Source: an uncultured Prevotella sp. (GTDB lineage: Bacteria; Bacteroidota; Bacteroidia; Bacteroidales; Bacteroidaceae). Taken from it: a stretch of 52,847 nt of DNA. Shown here piece after piece: positions 30,288-39,263 of this stretch. A model generated the notes under the pieces. The model saw only the letters and a program-made list of their open reading frames with translations, was not told the origin of the DNA and ran no database searches. Position 1 is the first letter of the stretch, and the number at the start of each line of letters is the position of its first letter. The stretch is from contig CALUGA010000014.1 in NCBI GenBank assembly GCA_944320105.1, positions 1 to 52,847 of the forward strand, written 5' to 3'. The translations under genes and the position numbers were made by a program.

Positions 30288-31313
30288 ATGGCAGAGAATA
30301 AAAACACGACCTATGAGGGCATCATGCGCGATTTGAAGGCGCGCAAGTTCGCACCCGTGTATTACCTCATGGGCGACGAGCCGTACTACATCGACAAGAT
30401 AACTGACTACATAGCAGAGAACGTGTTGCCGCCTGAGGAGCGCGACTTTAACCAAACTGTGATGTTCGGCTCTGACGTTTCTGCAGCCCAGGTGGTCGAC
30501 GTGGCCCGGCGCTATCCTATGATGTCCGACCTGCAAGTGGTCATTGTGAAGGAGGCGCAGAGCCTGCGCAACACTGAGCCGCTGGAGTTCTACCTGCAAA
30601 AACCGCTGAAGTCGACCATCCTCGTGATGTGCCACAAGAACGGAACCATCGACCGTCGCAAGAAGCTGGCTGCCACGGTGGAGCGCACAGGCGTGCTCTT
30701 TGAGAGCAAGAAACTGAGGGAGCGCGACCTGCCTGCGTTCATCGAGAACTATCTCCGGGCCAAGGGGGCAAGCATCGACCCTAAGTCGCAGCAGGTGATT
30801 GCCGACTCGATAGGGGCTGACCTCAACCGGCTTGTGGGCGAACTCGACAAGTTGCTCATCGCGCTGCCTGTCGACGACCGCCGCGTTACGCCCGCTGTCG
30901 TGGAGCGGCAGATAGGGGTGAGCAAGGATTTCAACGCCTTCGAGCTGCGCGATGCCATTGTTAACAAGAATGTTTTCAAGGCAAACCAGATTGTGAAATA
31001 TTTTGACGAAAATCCCAAGGCGGGCAGTCTCTATAGCTTCATCCCAATGCTCTTCAATTATTTCCAGAACTTGCTGGTGGCTTTCTACTGCCCGCAGAAA
31101 GGCAGCCCAGACGCGCTTGCCAAGTGGCTCGACTTGCGTTCGGCTTGGGCGGCCAAGGACTTCATGACGGGGATGAGGAATTTCAAGGCTCCGAAAGTTT
31201 TGCAGATAATTTATAAGATTAGGGAGATTGATGCCAAAAGCAAGGGCCTTGACAACCCAAATACACCCCCTGGAGAGCTTATGAAGGAGTTAATTTTCTT
31301 TATACTTCACTGA
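30288..31313 (+). CDS. holA: DNA polymerase III subunit delta
   Basis: A 341-residue clamp-loader delta subunit. N-terminal segments APVYYLMGDEPYYIDKITDYI and the following VARRYPMMSDLQVVIVKEAQ match HolA; the middle AAA+-like lid region has GADLNRLVGELDKLLIAL, and the C-terminal domain has VSKDFNAFELRDAIVNKNVFKANQIVKYF. HolA opens the beta sliding clamp during loading. The MITE-like element ends 15 nt before the start, so the leader is derived from it. A strong terminator follows at 31351-31374. Confidence 0.93.
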   Translation: MAENKNTTYEGIMRDLKARKFAPVYYLMGDEPYYIDKITDYIAENVLPPEERDFNQTVMFGSDVSAAQVVDVARRYPMMSDLQVVIVKEAQSLRNTEPLEFYLQKPLKSTILVMCHKNGTIDRRKKLAATVERTGVLFESKKLRERDLPAFIENYLRAKGASIDPKSQQVIADSIGADLNRLVGELDKLLIALPVDDRRVTPAVVERQIGVSKDFNAFELRDAIVNKNVFKANQIVKYFDENPKAGSLYSFIPMLFNYFQNLLVAFYCPQKGSPDALAKWLDLRSAWAAKDFMTGMRNFKAPKVLQIIYKIREIDAKSKGLDNPNTPPGELMKELIFFILH

Positions 31314-31350
31314 TTTTTCCCTCTTTTCTGCCTCATTTTCATCTAAAAGA

Positions 31351-31374
31351 AGCACTCCGCAGGAGTGCTTTTTT
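31351..31374 (+). terminator. Rho-independent terminator of holA
   Basis: AGCACTCC (31351-31358) and GGAGTGCT (31362-31369) form a perfect 8-bp stem with a 3-nt loop, followed by a run of Ts. It lies 38 bp past the holA stop. Confidence 0.9.
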
Positions 31375-31379
31375 GGGCC

Positions 31380-32007
31380 TCAAACATCGGGAAAACAGCA
31401 CTTTAGCATCAAAATACCCCCTCTGAGAATCGCGTATTTCAAACTTTTCGGCCATCGGTTCGCAATTCTTCAAAATCAGCGAAAATCGCTTTCGCCGGGT
31501 CGTTCCAATTCAGCGTTAGCTTATTTTAATGTTTGTCATTGTTGATTTTGATTTGTATAGAGTTCAAAATCTTGCAGTTTGTAAATCAATGCAAGTCTAA
31601 ATAATGTTTTAAAACCTATATTTCACAATATAAAATTATTGATTTTGCAATTCAAATAATCACATTCTACATTCCTAAACCATATATATTCAGCACGTGA
31701 ATATACGGTATAACACAATGGTATTCAGCTTTTTATCCTTTATTATTAATCCTTTTTGCGCGAAAAGCACGGTTTTTAGCCATCTAAACCACCTGTAAAC
31801 AGCGGTTATTATGCATTATACGTGTAATTATCTAAGTAAGAGCCAGTTTGTTAGGAAAATACGCTTAATCTTTAATCATGGCGTGTTTAGTATGCTAAAC
31901 TTTACATTTGTCATTGTAAAACAGTATAAGGCAGTTGTTTACCGTTTATATTTTAATATTTAAAGCAATAAATCTGAAGTTTTAAAATCAAAATTATTGT
32001 TTAGAAA
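31380..32007. other. Long AT-rich gene-free stretch
   Basis: About 630 bases, much richer in A+T than the surrounding genes, with no open frame longer than a few dozen codons. It has a short palindrome ATATTCA-GCACG-TGAATAT near 31687-31705 and many homopolymeric A/T runs. I found no DnaA-box cluster, no tRNA and no protein remnant. It may be a laterally acquired remnant, a nucleoid-protein-bound region or an undetected RNA. Confidence 0.6.
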
Positions 32008-32039
32008 TTTGCACAGTCCGATAATTTGCTTTATCTTTG
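32008..32039 (+). promoter_or_regulatory. Promoter of the XRE regulator gene
   Basis: TTTG (32008-32011), 20 nt, TATCTTTG (32032-32039) is an exact consensus. The leader contains a small hairpin GGGCTT-ACC-AAGCCC at 32056-32070 before the start at 32092. Confidence 0.8.
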
Positions 32040-32091
32040 TAAACGCAATGAAATTGGGCTTACCAAGCCCTGCTAACAGCAATTTTGCAGT

Positions 32092-32583
32092 ATGAAAGAT
32101 AGGATAAGACAGATTATGGAGGCTAAACACATGACCCAGCAAGTGTTTGCCCAGTTCATCGATATGTCGCCGGCATCGTTGAGCAGCATCTTCAACGGAC
32201 GTACCAAGCCTACCCTCAACATCGTTGAAGCCATCAAGAGGAAAATTCCTGACATCAACACCAACTGGCTGCTCTTTGGGGATGGCGATATGTATGAGCA
32301 CACCCCGGCTGGAGATGCCGCCGATGAAGGCGTGGCGCAAGGTGCTGCCGTGGAGCAGGCCCTCGACTTCGGAGCGGATGATTTCTCCACCCCTGCCCCG
32401 CAATCTGGTAGTGCTCAAAGTCCGCATCCTGCCAGCCACGGATTTAATGGTGTGCGGAATACACGTCCGGAGGTAATTCGCGAGGAGATAAAATATGTTG
32501 ACAAACCGCAGCGTAAGGTAGTTGAGATAAGGGTGTATTATGATGATTTGACTTACGAGACTTTTGTTCCGGCAAAGAAGTGA
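32092..32583 (+). CDS. XRE-family helix-turn-helix regulator
   Basis: A 163-residue protein. Residues 1-65 form a Cro/CI-type HTH domain (RIRQIMEAKHMTQQVFAQFI, MSPASLSSIFNGRTKPTLNIVEAIKRKIPDINTNWLLFGDG), typical of Bacteroidales XRE proteins. Residues 70-125 are low-complexity Ala/Pro/Ser-rich and probably a linker. The C-terminal 35 residues (KPQRKVVEIRVYYDDLTYETFVP) form a conserved beta-strand tail seen in relatives, possibly for oligomerisation. Targets are unknown; the hairpin in its own leader and the AT-rich stretch upstream are candidate sites. Monocistronic. Confidence 0.85.
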   Translation: MKDRIRQIMEAKHMTQQVFAQFIDMSPASLSSIFNGRTKPTLNIVEAIKRKIPDINTNWLLFGDGDMYEHTPAGDAADEGVAQGAAVEQALDFGADDFSTPAPQSGSAQSPHPASHGFNGVRNTRPEVIREEIKYVDKPQRKVVEIRVYYDDLTYETFVPAKK

Positions 32584-32589
32584 TGGCTC

Positions 32590-32672
32590 GGGGGTGGATA
32601 AGGTCTTGGTGGTGGGGGTAGGTATGGTAGGTGTTGGTAGGTTTTGTTGTGGTTGGTAGGGGTGCTGTGGAA
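32590..32672. repeat. G-rich GTAGG/GTTGG imperfect repeats downstream of the XRE gene
   Basis: Irregular GGTAGG, GGTGGTGGGGG and GTTGGTAGG units follow the XRE stop directly. They resemble the 18-nt repeat at 10926-10968 but are not in strict register. Together with the pyrK leader they fill the gene-free stretch 32584-32895. Confidence 0.5.
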
Positions 32673-32689
32673 TTTTCGTTGTAGTAGGT

Positions 32690-32719
32690 TTTGTATATTC
32701 CTAAAATGTAGTATCTTTG
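32690..32719 (+). promoter_or_regulatory. Promoter of pyrK-pyrD
   Basis: TTTG (32690-32693), 18 nt, TATCTTTG (32712-32719) fits the consensus with a slightly short spacer. It gives a leader of about 170 nt before pyrK at 32896. Confidence 0.65.
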
Positions 32720-32858
32720 CATTAGTTAAGCCGGATGTGGCTGTGGCATCTGCGGGCCATGTTTGGTTGAAAGTGTGAATGGTGGGGCCTATTAATTGCC
32801 CGGCGGCAGTTTCCTGTTGAGGATATGCTGGCGGGCAAGCCCCTTTAAGTATAATCAC

Positions 32859-32882
32859 GGCGGAGGATTAATAGTTTCCGCC
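32859..32882 (+). promoter_or_regulatory. Hairpin at the end of the pyrK leader
   Basis: GGCGGA (32859-32864) pairs with TCCGCC (32877-32882) around a 12-nt loop, ending 13 nt before the start codon. It could influence translation initiation; a regulatory role is inferred from position only. Confidence 0.4.
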
Positions 32883-32895
32883 ATCAAAGAGAGAC

Positions 32896-33672
32896 ATGAA
32901 GAAATACGTTCTTGACCTTACGGTGAGCGGCGTAGACAGGATTAATGAGAAGTATGCGCTGATAAGGCTCACTGATGAGGCTCCGCTGCCCGAGATGATG
33001 CCCGGGCAGTTTGTCGAGGTGCGCGTTGACGGTTCGCCTACTACATTCCTGCGCCGCCCCATTTCAATCAACTTCATAGACCGCGAGCGCAATGAATTGT
33101 GGCTGTTAGTGGCCGCCGTGGGCGACGGTACGCGCGCCTTGGTGTCGCTCCGTGCGGGCGACAGGCTCAACTGCCTGCTGCCCTTGGGCAACGGTTTCAC
33201 CATGCCTGCGGAGCCGTCGGAGCGCGTGTTGCTCGTGGGCGGTGGCGTAGGCGTGGCCCCGCTGCTTTATATGGGGGCAGAGATGCGCCGCCTCGGTTGC
33301 GAGCCAACGTTCCTGCTGGGCGCCCGCAGGGCTGCCGACCTGCTGCAGGTGGAGCTGTTCAGGAAGTACGGCCGTGTGTTCATAACCACCGAGGACGCCT
33401 CGGAGGGCGAGCGCGGCTTCGTCACCAATCACTCCATCCTCGCCTCCGAGCGCTTCGACCGCATACAGACCTGCGGCCCCAAACCCATGATGGTGGCCGT
33501 AGCCCGCTATGCCGCCAAGGAGGGGATTGACTGTGAAGCCTCGCTGGAGAACATGATGGCGTGTGGCCTCGGGGCCTGTCTCTGCTGCGTGGAGAAGACC
33601 ACCGAGGGCAATTTGTGTGTGTGCAAGGAAGGTCCGGTGTTTAATATTAAGAAACTGTTATGGCAACTCTAA
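32896..33672 (+). CDS. pyrK: Dihydroorotate dehydrogenase electron transfer subunit
   Basis: A 258-residue ferredoxin-reductase-like protein. It has the FAD segment [22 protein letters not shown], the NAD-binding [20 protein letters not shown] and a C-terminal cysteine cluster ([12 protein letters not shown] ... LCVC) that holds a 2Fe-2S centre. PyrK passes electrons from PyrD to NAD+ in the class 1B dihydroorotate dehydrogenase complex of pyrimidine synthesis. It overlaps pyrD by 13 bases, implying translational coupling and equal stoichiometry. Confidence 0.94.
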   Translation: MKKYVLDLTVSGVDRINEKYALIRLTDEAPLPEMMPGQFVEVRVDGSPTTFLRRPISINFIDRERNELWLLVAAVGDGTRALVSLRAGDRLNCLLPLGNGFTMPAEPSERVLLVGGGVGVAPLLYMGAEMRRLGCEPTFLLGARRAADLLQVELFRKYGRVFITTEDASEGERGFVTNHSILASERFDRIQTCGPKPMMVAVARYAAKEGIDCEASLENMMACGLGACLCCVEKTTEGNLCVCKEGPVFNIKKLLWQL

Positions 33673-34571
33673 ATGTAAAGATAAATGACATTGAACTGAA
33701 GAACCCCGTGATGACCGCTTCAGGCACGTTTGGCTACGGCATCGAGTTTGCCGACCTCGTGCCGTTGGAGGGCTTGGGGGGCATCATCGTAAAGGGTACC
33801 ACGCTGCGCCCCCGCGAGGGCAACGATTACCCGCGCATGGCCGAGACGGCCTCGGGAATGCTCAACTGCGTGGGCCTGCAGAACAAGGGCGTCGATTATT
33901 TCTGCGAGCATATCTACCCGCAGATAAAGGACATAGACACCAACATGATTGTAAACGTGAGCGGATCGTCGCCCGACGACTATGCCGAGTGCGCCGCGCG
34001 CATCGATGCCTTGGAGCGCATCCCGGCCATAGAGCTTAACATCTCATGCCCCAACGTAAAGGACGGCGGCATGGCCTTCGGCGTGACGTGCGCCGGGGCG
34101 GCCTCGGTGGTGAGGGCTGTGCGCCGCCGCTACCACAAGACGCTCATCGTGAAGCTATCGCCAAACGTCACCGACATAGCCGAGATTGCCCGCGCCTGCG
34201 AGGCCGAGGGAGCCGACAGCGTGTCGCTCATCAACACCCTGATGGGCATGGCCATCGACATAGAGCGGCGGCGTCCGCGCCTCAGCATCGGCACCGGCGG
34301 CCTTAGCGGGCCTGCCGTAAAGCCCGTGGCCGTGCGGATGGTGTGGCAGGTGGCCCGCGCGGTGCAGATCCCGGTCATCGGCCTTGGCGGCATCATGACC
34401 GCCGAGGACGCCATTGAGTTCCTCATGGCCGGGGCCACGGCCATAGAGATAGGCACGGCCAACTTCGTAGACCCCACCGTGACCATCAGTGTGCGCGACG
34501 GCATTAACCGCTGGCTCGACGAGCATGGCTGCCGGTCGGTCACTGAAATCATCGGGGCATTGGAAGCATGA
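33660..34571 (+). CDS. pyrD: Dihydroorotate dehydrogenase class 1B, catalytic subunit
   Basis: A 303-residue TIM-barrel FMN enzyme with [16 protein letters not shown] at the N-terminus, the active-site cysteine in [11 protein letters not shown] and a phosphate-binding C-terminal region ([31 protein letters not shown]). It oxidises dihydroorotate to orotate and pairs with PyrK to use NAD+. Together with pyrK it forms a two-gene operon ended by the hairpin at 34647-34680. Confidence 0.95.
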   Translation: MATLNVKINDIELKNPVMTASGTFGYGIEFADLVPLEGLGGIIVKGTTLRPREGNDYPRMAETASGMLNCVGLQNKGVDYFCEHIYPQIKDIDTNMIVNVSGSSPDDYAECAARIDALERIPAIELNISCPNVKDGGMAFGVTCAGAASVVRAVRRRYHKTLIVKLSPNVTDIAEIARACEAEGADSVSLINTLMGMAIDIERRRPRLSIGTGGLSGPAVKPVAVRMVWQVARAVQIPVIGLGGIMTAEDAIEFLMAGATAIEIGTANFVDPTVTISVRDGINRWLDEHGCRSVTEIIGALEA

Positions 34572-34646
34572 GCCAGCCTTTTTTGTAAGAATTTGTTGAT
34601 TTGTCGCCCAGGTCACGTAACAGTCTGTACCACAGCGACTTGACAT

Positions 34647-34740
34647 ACGCGCCGTTTGCAGTTGCCAAACGGCGCGTTTTGCATTCCTGCGCGGGCCGTT
34701 CGACGTGGCCAAACTGCCTGTTTCGCGGCTCAAAGCGGCC
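34647..34740 (+). terminator. pyrD terminator made from an AAACGGC palindromic repeat
   Basis: ACGCGCCGTTTG (34647-34658) pairs perfectly with CAAACGGCGCGT (34666-34677) around a 7-nt loop, followed by TTTTG: a good Rho-independent terminator. Degenerate units continue to about 34740 (GGGCCGTT, AAACTGCCTGTTTCGCGGCTCAAAGCGGCC), which shows that it belongs to the same repeat family as 29069-29157. It lies 76 bp past the pyrD stop. Confidence 0.8.
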
Positions 34741-34917
34741 AGGGCTTCTTTCCGTGCGTGGCTTTGTGATTATTTGTTACCGCAATGCCCGGCGGCCTGC
34801 AAGCAGCCGCAAAGCCTCGGTTTGGCGGTGCCTGCAAGCCTGTTTCATACATTATTAGTAGTGCATAGGCAATGGCTGCACTTTGTTTTATGATATTTAG
34901 CGTTAATATTTGGCGCG
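34741..34917. other. Gene-free intergenic stretch upstream of the pectate lyase-like gene
   Basis: No gene or clear hairpin beyond the palindromic array. Sequence turns AT-richer near 34850-34917 (TTTTATGATATTTAGCGTTAAT), consistent with a promoter region for the gene starting at 34987. Confidence 0.4.
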
Positions 34918-34952
34918 TTTGCCTGCCAAACCGCAGTTTTTAAGTACTTTTG
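34918..34952 (+). promoter_or_regulatory. Possible promoter of the pectate lyase-like gene
   Basis: TTTG (34918-34921) and TACTTTTG (34945-34952) are separated by 23 nt, slightly long for the Bacteroidetes consensus. The start codon is 34 nt downstream. Confidence 0.5.
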
Positions 34953-34986
34953 CGAGAGATATTCATTTTACTTAAAACTATATTAA

Positions 34987-37900
34987 ATGACCAAAAAGAC
35001 TACTTCTTTGTTGCTGGGTCTGTTGCTCACGGGCGGCGGCCTCAGCGCAAGCGCGCAGCAGTTGGCGTTTCCCGATGCCCAGGGATGGGGCCGCTTCGCC
35101 ACCGGCGGACGTGGGGGCGAGGTCTACCATGTGACCAACCTCAACGACAGTGGCACCGGTTCGCTCCGCGATGCCATAAGCAAGCCCAACCGAATCATCG
35201 TCTTCGACGTTTCGGGAGTGATCAACATCTCCAGCCGACTGGTGTTCAAGAACAACCTCACCATTGCCGGGCAGACCGCCCCGGGCGAGGGAATCACCGT
35301 CTATGGCAACGGTGTCTCATTCTCGGGAGCCGACAACATCATAGTGCGCCACATGCGCTTCCGCATGGGCAAGCAGGGCGACAGCGGCAAGGACTGCGCC
35401 GGCATCGCCAATGGAAAGAACATGATCTTCGACCACTGCTCCTTCTCGTGGGGCCTTGACGAGACGTTCTCCATCAACCCCGACGGCAAAGGAACGCCCC
35501 CGCAGAACATAACCATCTCCAACACCATCATGGGCCAGGGCCTGCTATCCCACTCGGCGGGCGGCCTCATGCAGGCAGACAACATAACGCTCTACCGCAA
35601 CCTATACTGCGACAACTCCACCCGCAACAACAAGGTGAAGGGAATGCAGCAGTATGTGAACAACATCGTGTACAACTGGGAGAACGGCTGCTACCTCATG
35701 GGTGGCGACTCGCAGGGCCAGTCGTACGTCAACGTCACCAACAACCTCTTCATCAACGGCCCTTCGGGCGGCGGAAACGCCATCACCAGCGGCAATGCCG
35801 ACTTCCACATCTATGCCACCGACAACTGGCAGGACCGCAACCGCAACGGCGTGCTCGACCCCTACGAGATTCCGCGCGACGAATATTCGGGCGGGCCTAC
35901 TTTCGAGGAGGAACCCTTTGCCTACCCCGAGCTTGACACCTGGCAGGCCAGCGAGCTTGTAGACAAGCTCTTGCCCACCGTGGGAGCCACGCTGCCCTAC
36001 CGCGACCGCGTTGACTTCTACATGGTGCACCAGGTGATGTCGTTCGGCACCGAGGGCGCCATACTTTCCACCGAGGAGCAGCTGCCCTACGGAGTTCCGT
36101 CGTCGTGGACGCTGAAGAGCTTCGAGAAGCCCGCCGACAGCGACAACGACGGCATGCCCGACGCATGGGAAGAGGCAAACGGCACCGACCCGCAGCAGGA
36201 CGACGCCATGACCATAGCCGCCAACGGCTTTGCCAACATTGAGAACTACATCAACAGCCTGACCACCGAAAACCGCCCCTTCTTCCTCCGCGAGCCTATG
36301 CTCGTAGAGGCAGCCTCCACCGATGTGACCAGCATCACCATCGGATGGGCCGACTACACCGAGGGCGAGGACGGCTTCATCGTTGAGCAGCAGGACGGCG
36401 AGGCATGGAAAGAGGTGGCCCGCACCGAGGCCGATGCACAGCAGTGCGTTGTAAGCGGGCTTACGGCCGGCTCTGCCTACACCTTCCGCGTGTGCGCCTT
36501 CAAGGGCGAGGAGAAGTCTGACTACGTTACGCTTGAGGCCAAGACAAAGCCCGAGCCAGTGGAGATGGTTGACTGCGAGACGTTCGTTGGCGACGAGAAC
36601 AACTGGCTCATAGCCCCCGAGCAGGACGAGGTGATAACCCTCGACGAGCCTGTTGAGAAGCAGGCCGTGGTAGTTCGCACCGAAGCCGACGTAACCATCA
36701 CCGGACAAGGCTCGCTCGACGGCGCAGCGTCGCTCAACAAGACGCGCTCCGGCAAGCTCACCGTTGAGACGCTCAACGGCTACACCGGCCAGACCGTGCT
36801 CCACGATGGCGAGTTTGCTTTCAACACCCTTAAGGACGGAGGCGAGAAGAGTGCCATAGGCGCATCGTTCGAGTATGCCCAGAACTGGATATGGGACGGA
36901 GGCGCATGGGATTACACCGGCCCATCCACCAGCACCAACCGCAGCGCCACGATGTACAAGGACACCGAGTTCCGCGTGGCCAAAGGCTCCACGGTTGCCA
37001 TGTCGGGCGGCATCGAGGGCGAGGCAAACCTCATCCTCGGAGGCGGTGGAACGGTTGAACCGGCATCGCAGAACTTCTTCATGTACGACGGAAACACCAT
37101 CCTCAAGGACAGCGTTACGCTCAACCTCACTTACGGTAAGCAGATTGCAGACAAGCAAGTGTTCCTCGACGAGGCCGACGCTGCGCAGAAACTTGTGCTC
37201 GCAGGCGGCAACTTCAAGGTGGAAGGCGGCGGCGGACTGGAGCTTGCCTACAGGTTCCCGATAGAAGTGCAGGAAGGCACTTACTCCACATTCGAAATCA
37301 ACAAGAACGCCACCATCAAGAGCGACGTGACCGGCACCGGCACGCTCGAGTACCGCATACCTTACGTGCGTGAGTACCTGGAGGGCGACTGGACCAAGTT
37401 CTACGGCACGCTCGTGGCCAACGGAGTGGGTACAGAGAAGGAGGGCAGCCAGCTGATGTTCCAGAAAGGCTTCAAGGGAATGCCCAACACGAGGGTTTAC
37501 CTTAAGGGCAATGCCCGCGTGGTATGCTGGAATACCAATGATGAGCAATACATCGGAGGACTCAGCGGCGATGCCGGCACTTATCTCAGCGCATCGTCGA
37601 AGAGCACCACCAACGCCAAGATGATATGGCACGTGGGCGGAGCCAACTACGACGAGACCTTCAACGGAACCATCGACAACAAGACTTCGGCCAACAAGGA
37701 TGCCAACACCTCTATCATTAAGGAAGGCTCCGGCGCATGGCGCCTTAACGGCAACAACGTCTACAAAGGCACAACTACCGTGAATGGCGGCTCGCTCATC
37801 GTCAATGGCAAGCACACCGGCGGCGGCAACTACACCGTTAACGACGGTGCCACGCTCGCCGGCGAAGGCTCCATTGCCAGCGCCGTCACGCTGAACGAGG

Positions 37901-39087
37901 GCGCAATAATCCAGGGCGGCGACACCGTGGTAGACCGCAACCTCGGCCTTACGCTCACCAAGGCACTCAAAGTGGGCAAGGGCGCAATAGTTAACGTGCA
38001 GGCAAATCGCGCCGAGAGCAACACCATCTATGCCGACGGGGCCATCACCCTGGGCGAGGGCGCCATACTGCAGGTGAACGGCGGCACCATCGACGAGGCT
38101 CCGTATGACAAGACTGAGTACCACGTGTTCACCTCTTCCGCACTCAACATCACCGGCACCTTTGCCGAGATACAGCCCGTAACGCCCGGCGAGGGCCAGG
38201 AGTGGGATACCACCGACCTCTACACCGAGGGCATCCTGCGCGTGGTTGGCGGCGAGACGAACCCCAACCCCGATGAGGGCGGCGAGGAGAACCCCGACGT
38301 GGAGGAGTACCGCAAGTGGGACTTCACCGCATGGAGCACCACCACCCAGACCAATCTTGAGGCCGAGGCCAGCAAGTACGTAAGCGAGCCTTGGCCCGCC
38401 GCAGGCACCGAGACGGGATGGCGCCGCTACGAGAAGGACGGCGGAGCAACCGACAGCGAACCGCTGCGCGCGCCCAATACCATCTACTGGTACGGCAGCA
38501 AGATAGCCTCGCCCGCCGAGCTTAAGGCCAACGGCGCAGTGATAGAGGAAACCAAGGGACTGCTCTTCAACAACGTCACCAAGCTCAACAACACATTCGC
38601 CATAGCCATCGACTATCCCGAGACGGGCATTGGCACCTACGCAGGAGGCTCATACCTCTGGCTCAACGGCGCCGACCTGCAGATCACCATCCCGACAGTT
38701 CAGCCCGGGCAAAAGGTGCTCATGGAGGTTGAGTCGCACAAGAGCAGCGAGGCGCGCGGCGTGAAGCTCAGCGTAAACGGCGAGGAGATAGGCAGCTGCC
38801 TGCCCAAGGGCAAGACCACATACGAGTGGACTGTGCCTTTGAACCTCGGCTCCAAGCCCGTTGACGTGCTCGTGAGCGCTACCGCAGGATGCCACATCTA
38901 CCTCATCGAGGTGGGCAACGCCGACCTCATCAGCACCGGCATCGCAAACTTCGAGGCCGATGGCGGCAAGCTCAGGAGCAACGTCTACACTACCAGTGGC
39001 GTGCTCGTGCGCAAGGCCGGCCAGCCGCTCGATGGACTCAAGGAGGGTGTCTACATCGTTGACGGCGAGAAAGTGGTAGTTAAGTAA
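34987..39087 (+). CDS. Large secreted pectate lyase-like protein (PL1-type domain, FN3, beta-strand repeats, C-terminal tail)
   Basis: A 1366-residue exported protein. Residues 1-24 are a signal peptide (MTKKTTSLLLGLLLTGGGLS ASAQ). Residues 27-330 match a PL1-like pectate lyase beta-helix (FPDAQGWGRFATGGRGGEVY, VTNLNDSGTGSLRDAI, FDVSGVIN, NIIVRHMRFRMG, MIFDHCSFSWGLDE). A calcium-binding-like DSDNDGMPDAWEE lies at 384-396, an FN3-like domain at about 437-522, and from about 590 to 1100 there are autotransporter-associated beta-strand repeats (GSGAWRLNGNNVYKGTTTVNGGSL). A linker NPNPDEGGEENPD precedes a C-terminal beta domain, and the end TSGVLVRKAGQPLDGLKEGV with a following VYIVDGEKVVVK resembles tails of Prevotella secreted proteins. 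Codon choice is strongly biased (GGC, AAC, ATC), suggesting high expression. Pectin degradation is likely but not proven; no SusCD pair is adjacent. Confidence 0.85.
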   Translation: MTKKTTSLLLGLLLTGGGLSASAQQLAFPDAQGWGRFATGGRGGEVYHVTNLNDSGTGSLRDAISKPNRIIVFDVSGVINISSRLVFKNNLTIAGQTAPGEGITVYGNGVSFSGADNIIVRHMRFRMGKQGDSGKDCAGIANGKNMIFDHCSFSWGLDETFSINPDGKGTPPQNITISNTIMGQGLLSHSAGGLMQADNITLYRNLYCDNSTRNNKVKGMQQYVNNIVYNWENGCYLMGGDSQGQSYVNVTNNLFINGPSGGGNAITSGNADFHIYATDNWQDRNRNGVLDPYEIPRDEYSGGPTFEEEPFAYPELDTWQASELVDKLLPTVGATLPYRDRVDFYMVHQVMSFGTEGAILSTEEQLPYGVPSSWTLKSFEKPADSDNDGMPDAWEEANGTDPQQDDAMTIAANGFANIENYINSLTTENRPFFLREPMLVEAASTDVTSITIGWADYTEGEDGFIVEQQDGEAWKEVARTEADAQQCVVSGLTAGSAYTFRVCAFKGEEKSDYVTLEAKTKPEPVEMVDCETFVGDENNWLIAPEQDEVITLDEPVEKQAVVVRTEADVTITGQGSLDGAASLNKTRSGKLTVETLNGYTGQTVLHDGEFAFNTLKDGGEKSAIGASFEYAQNWIWDGGAWDYTGPSTSTNRSATMYKDTEFRVAKGSTVAMSGGIEGEANLILGGGGTVEPASQNFFMYDGNTILKDSVTLNLTYGKQIADKQVFLDEADAAQKLVLAGGNFKVEGGGGLELAYRFPIEVQEGTYSTFEINKNATIKSDVTGTGTLEYRIPYVREYLEGDWTKFYGTLVANGVGTEKEGSQLMFQKGFKGMPNTRVYLKGNARVVCWNTNDEQYIGGLSGDAGTYLSASSKSTTNAKMIWHVGGANYDETFNGTIDNKTSANKDANTSIIKEGSGAWRLNGNNVYKGTTTVNGGSLIVNGKHTGGGNYTVNDGATLAGEGSIASAVTLNEGAIIQGGDTVVDRNLGLTLTKALKVGKGAIVNVQANRAESNTIYADGAITLGEGAILQVNGGTIDEAPYDKTEYHVFTSSALNITGTFAEIQPVTPGEGQEWDTTDLYTEGILRVVGGETNPNPDEGGEENPDVEEYRKWDFTAWSTTTQTNLEAEASKYVSEPWPAAGTETGWRRYEKDGGATDSEPLRAPNTIYWYGSKIASPAELKANGAVIEETKGLLFNNVTKLNNTFAIAIDYPETGIGTYAGGSYLWLNGADLQITIPTVQPGQKVLMEVESHKSSEARGVKLSVNGEEIGSCLPKGKTTYEWTVPLNLGSKPVDVLVSATAGCHIYLIEVGNADLISTGIANFEADGGKLRSNVYTTSGVLVRKAGQPLDGLKEGVYIVDGEKVVVK

Positions 39088-39111
39088 CGGCCACTAAGCC
39101 TATTGTTACGC

Positions 39112-39154
39112 AAGGCGGCAGCCGGCCCTGGGCCGGTTGCCGCCTTGTTGTTTT
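39112..39154 (+). terminator. Terminator of the pectate lyase-like gene
   Basis: A 16-nt arm (39112-39127, AAGGCGGCAGCCGGCC) pairs with 39131-39146 (GGCCGGTTGCCGCCTT) with a two-base mismatch, followed by GTTGTTTT. It lies 24 bp past the stop. Confidence 0.85.
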
Positions 39155-39198
39155 GCAGTGTTGCCGTTGGTCTGGGGCTTTCTTGATGTCAAAAAGAA

Positions 39199-39236
39199 AC
39201 TCTGCGGCAACGGTTTTAGCCCATTTGCCGCAGAGT
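39199..39236. repeat. 12-bp perfect inverted repeat
   Basis: ACTCTGCGGCAA (39199-39210) pairs with TTGCCGCAGAGT (39225-39236) around a 14-nt loop. It is a second hairpin downstream of the pectate lyase-like gene, just before the dispersed repeat. No T-run follows. Confidence 0.7.
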
Positions 39237-39263
39237 GTAAGTGCTTTAGCCCAAACTTAGAGG

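Noticed and set aside
31380-32007. Replication origin in the AT-rich stretch
   Set aside because: No DnaA-box cluster was seen and no dnaA, dnaN or similar origin marker lies next to it.
35602-38124. 840-codon open frame antisense to the pectate lyase-like gene
   Set aside because: It is a shadow caused by strong codon bias on the coding strand; the translation shows no recognisable domain.
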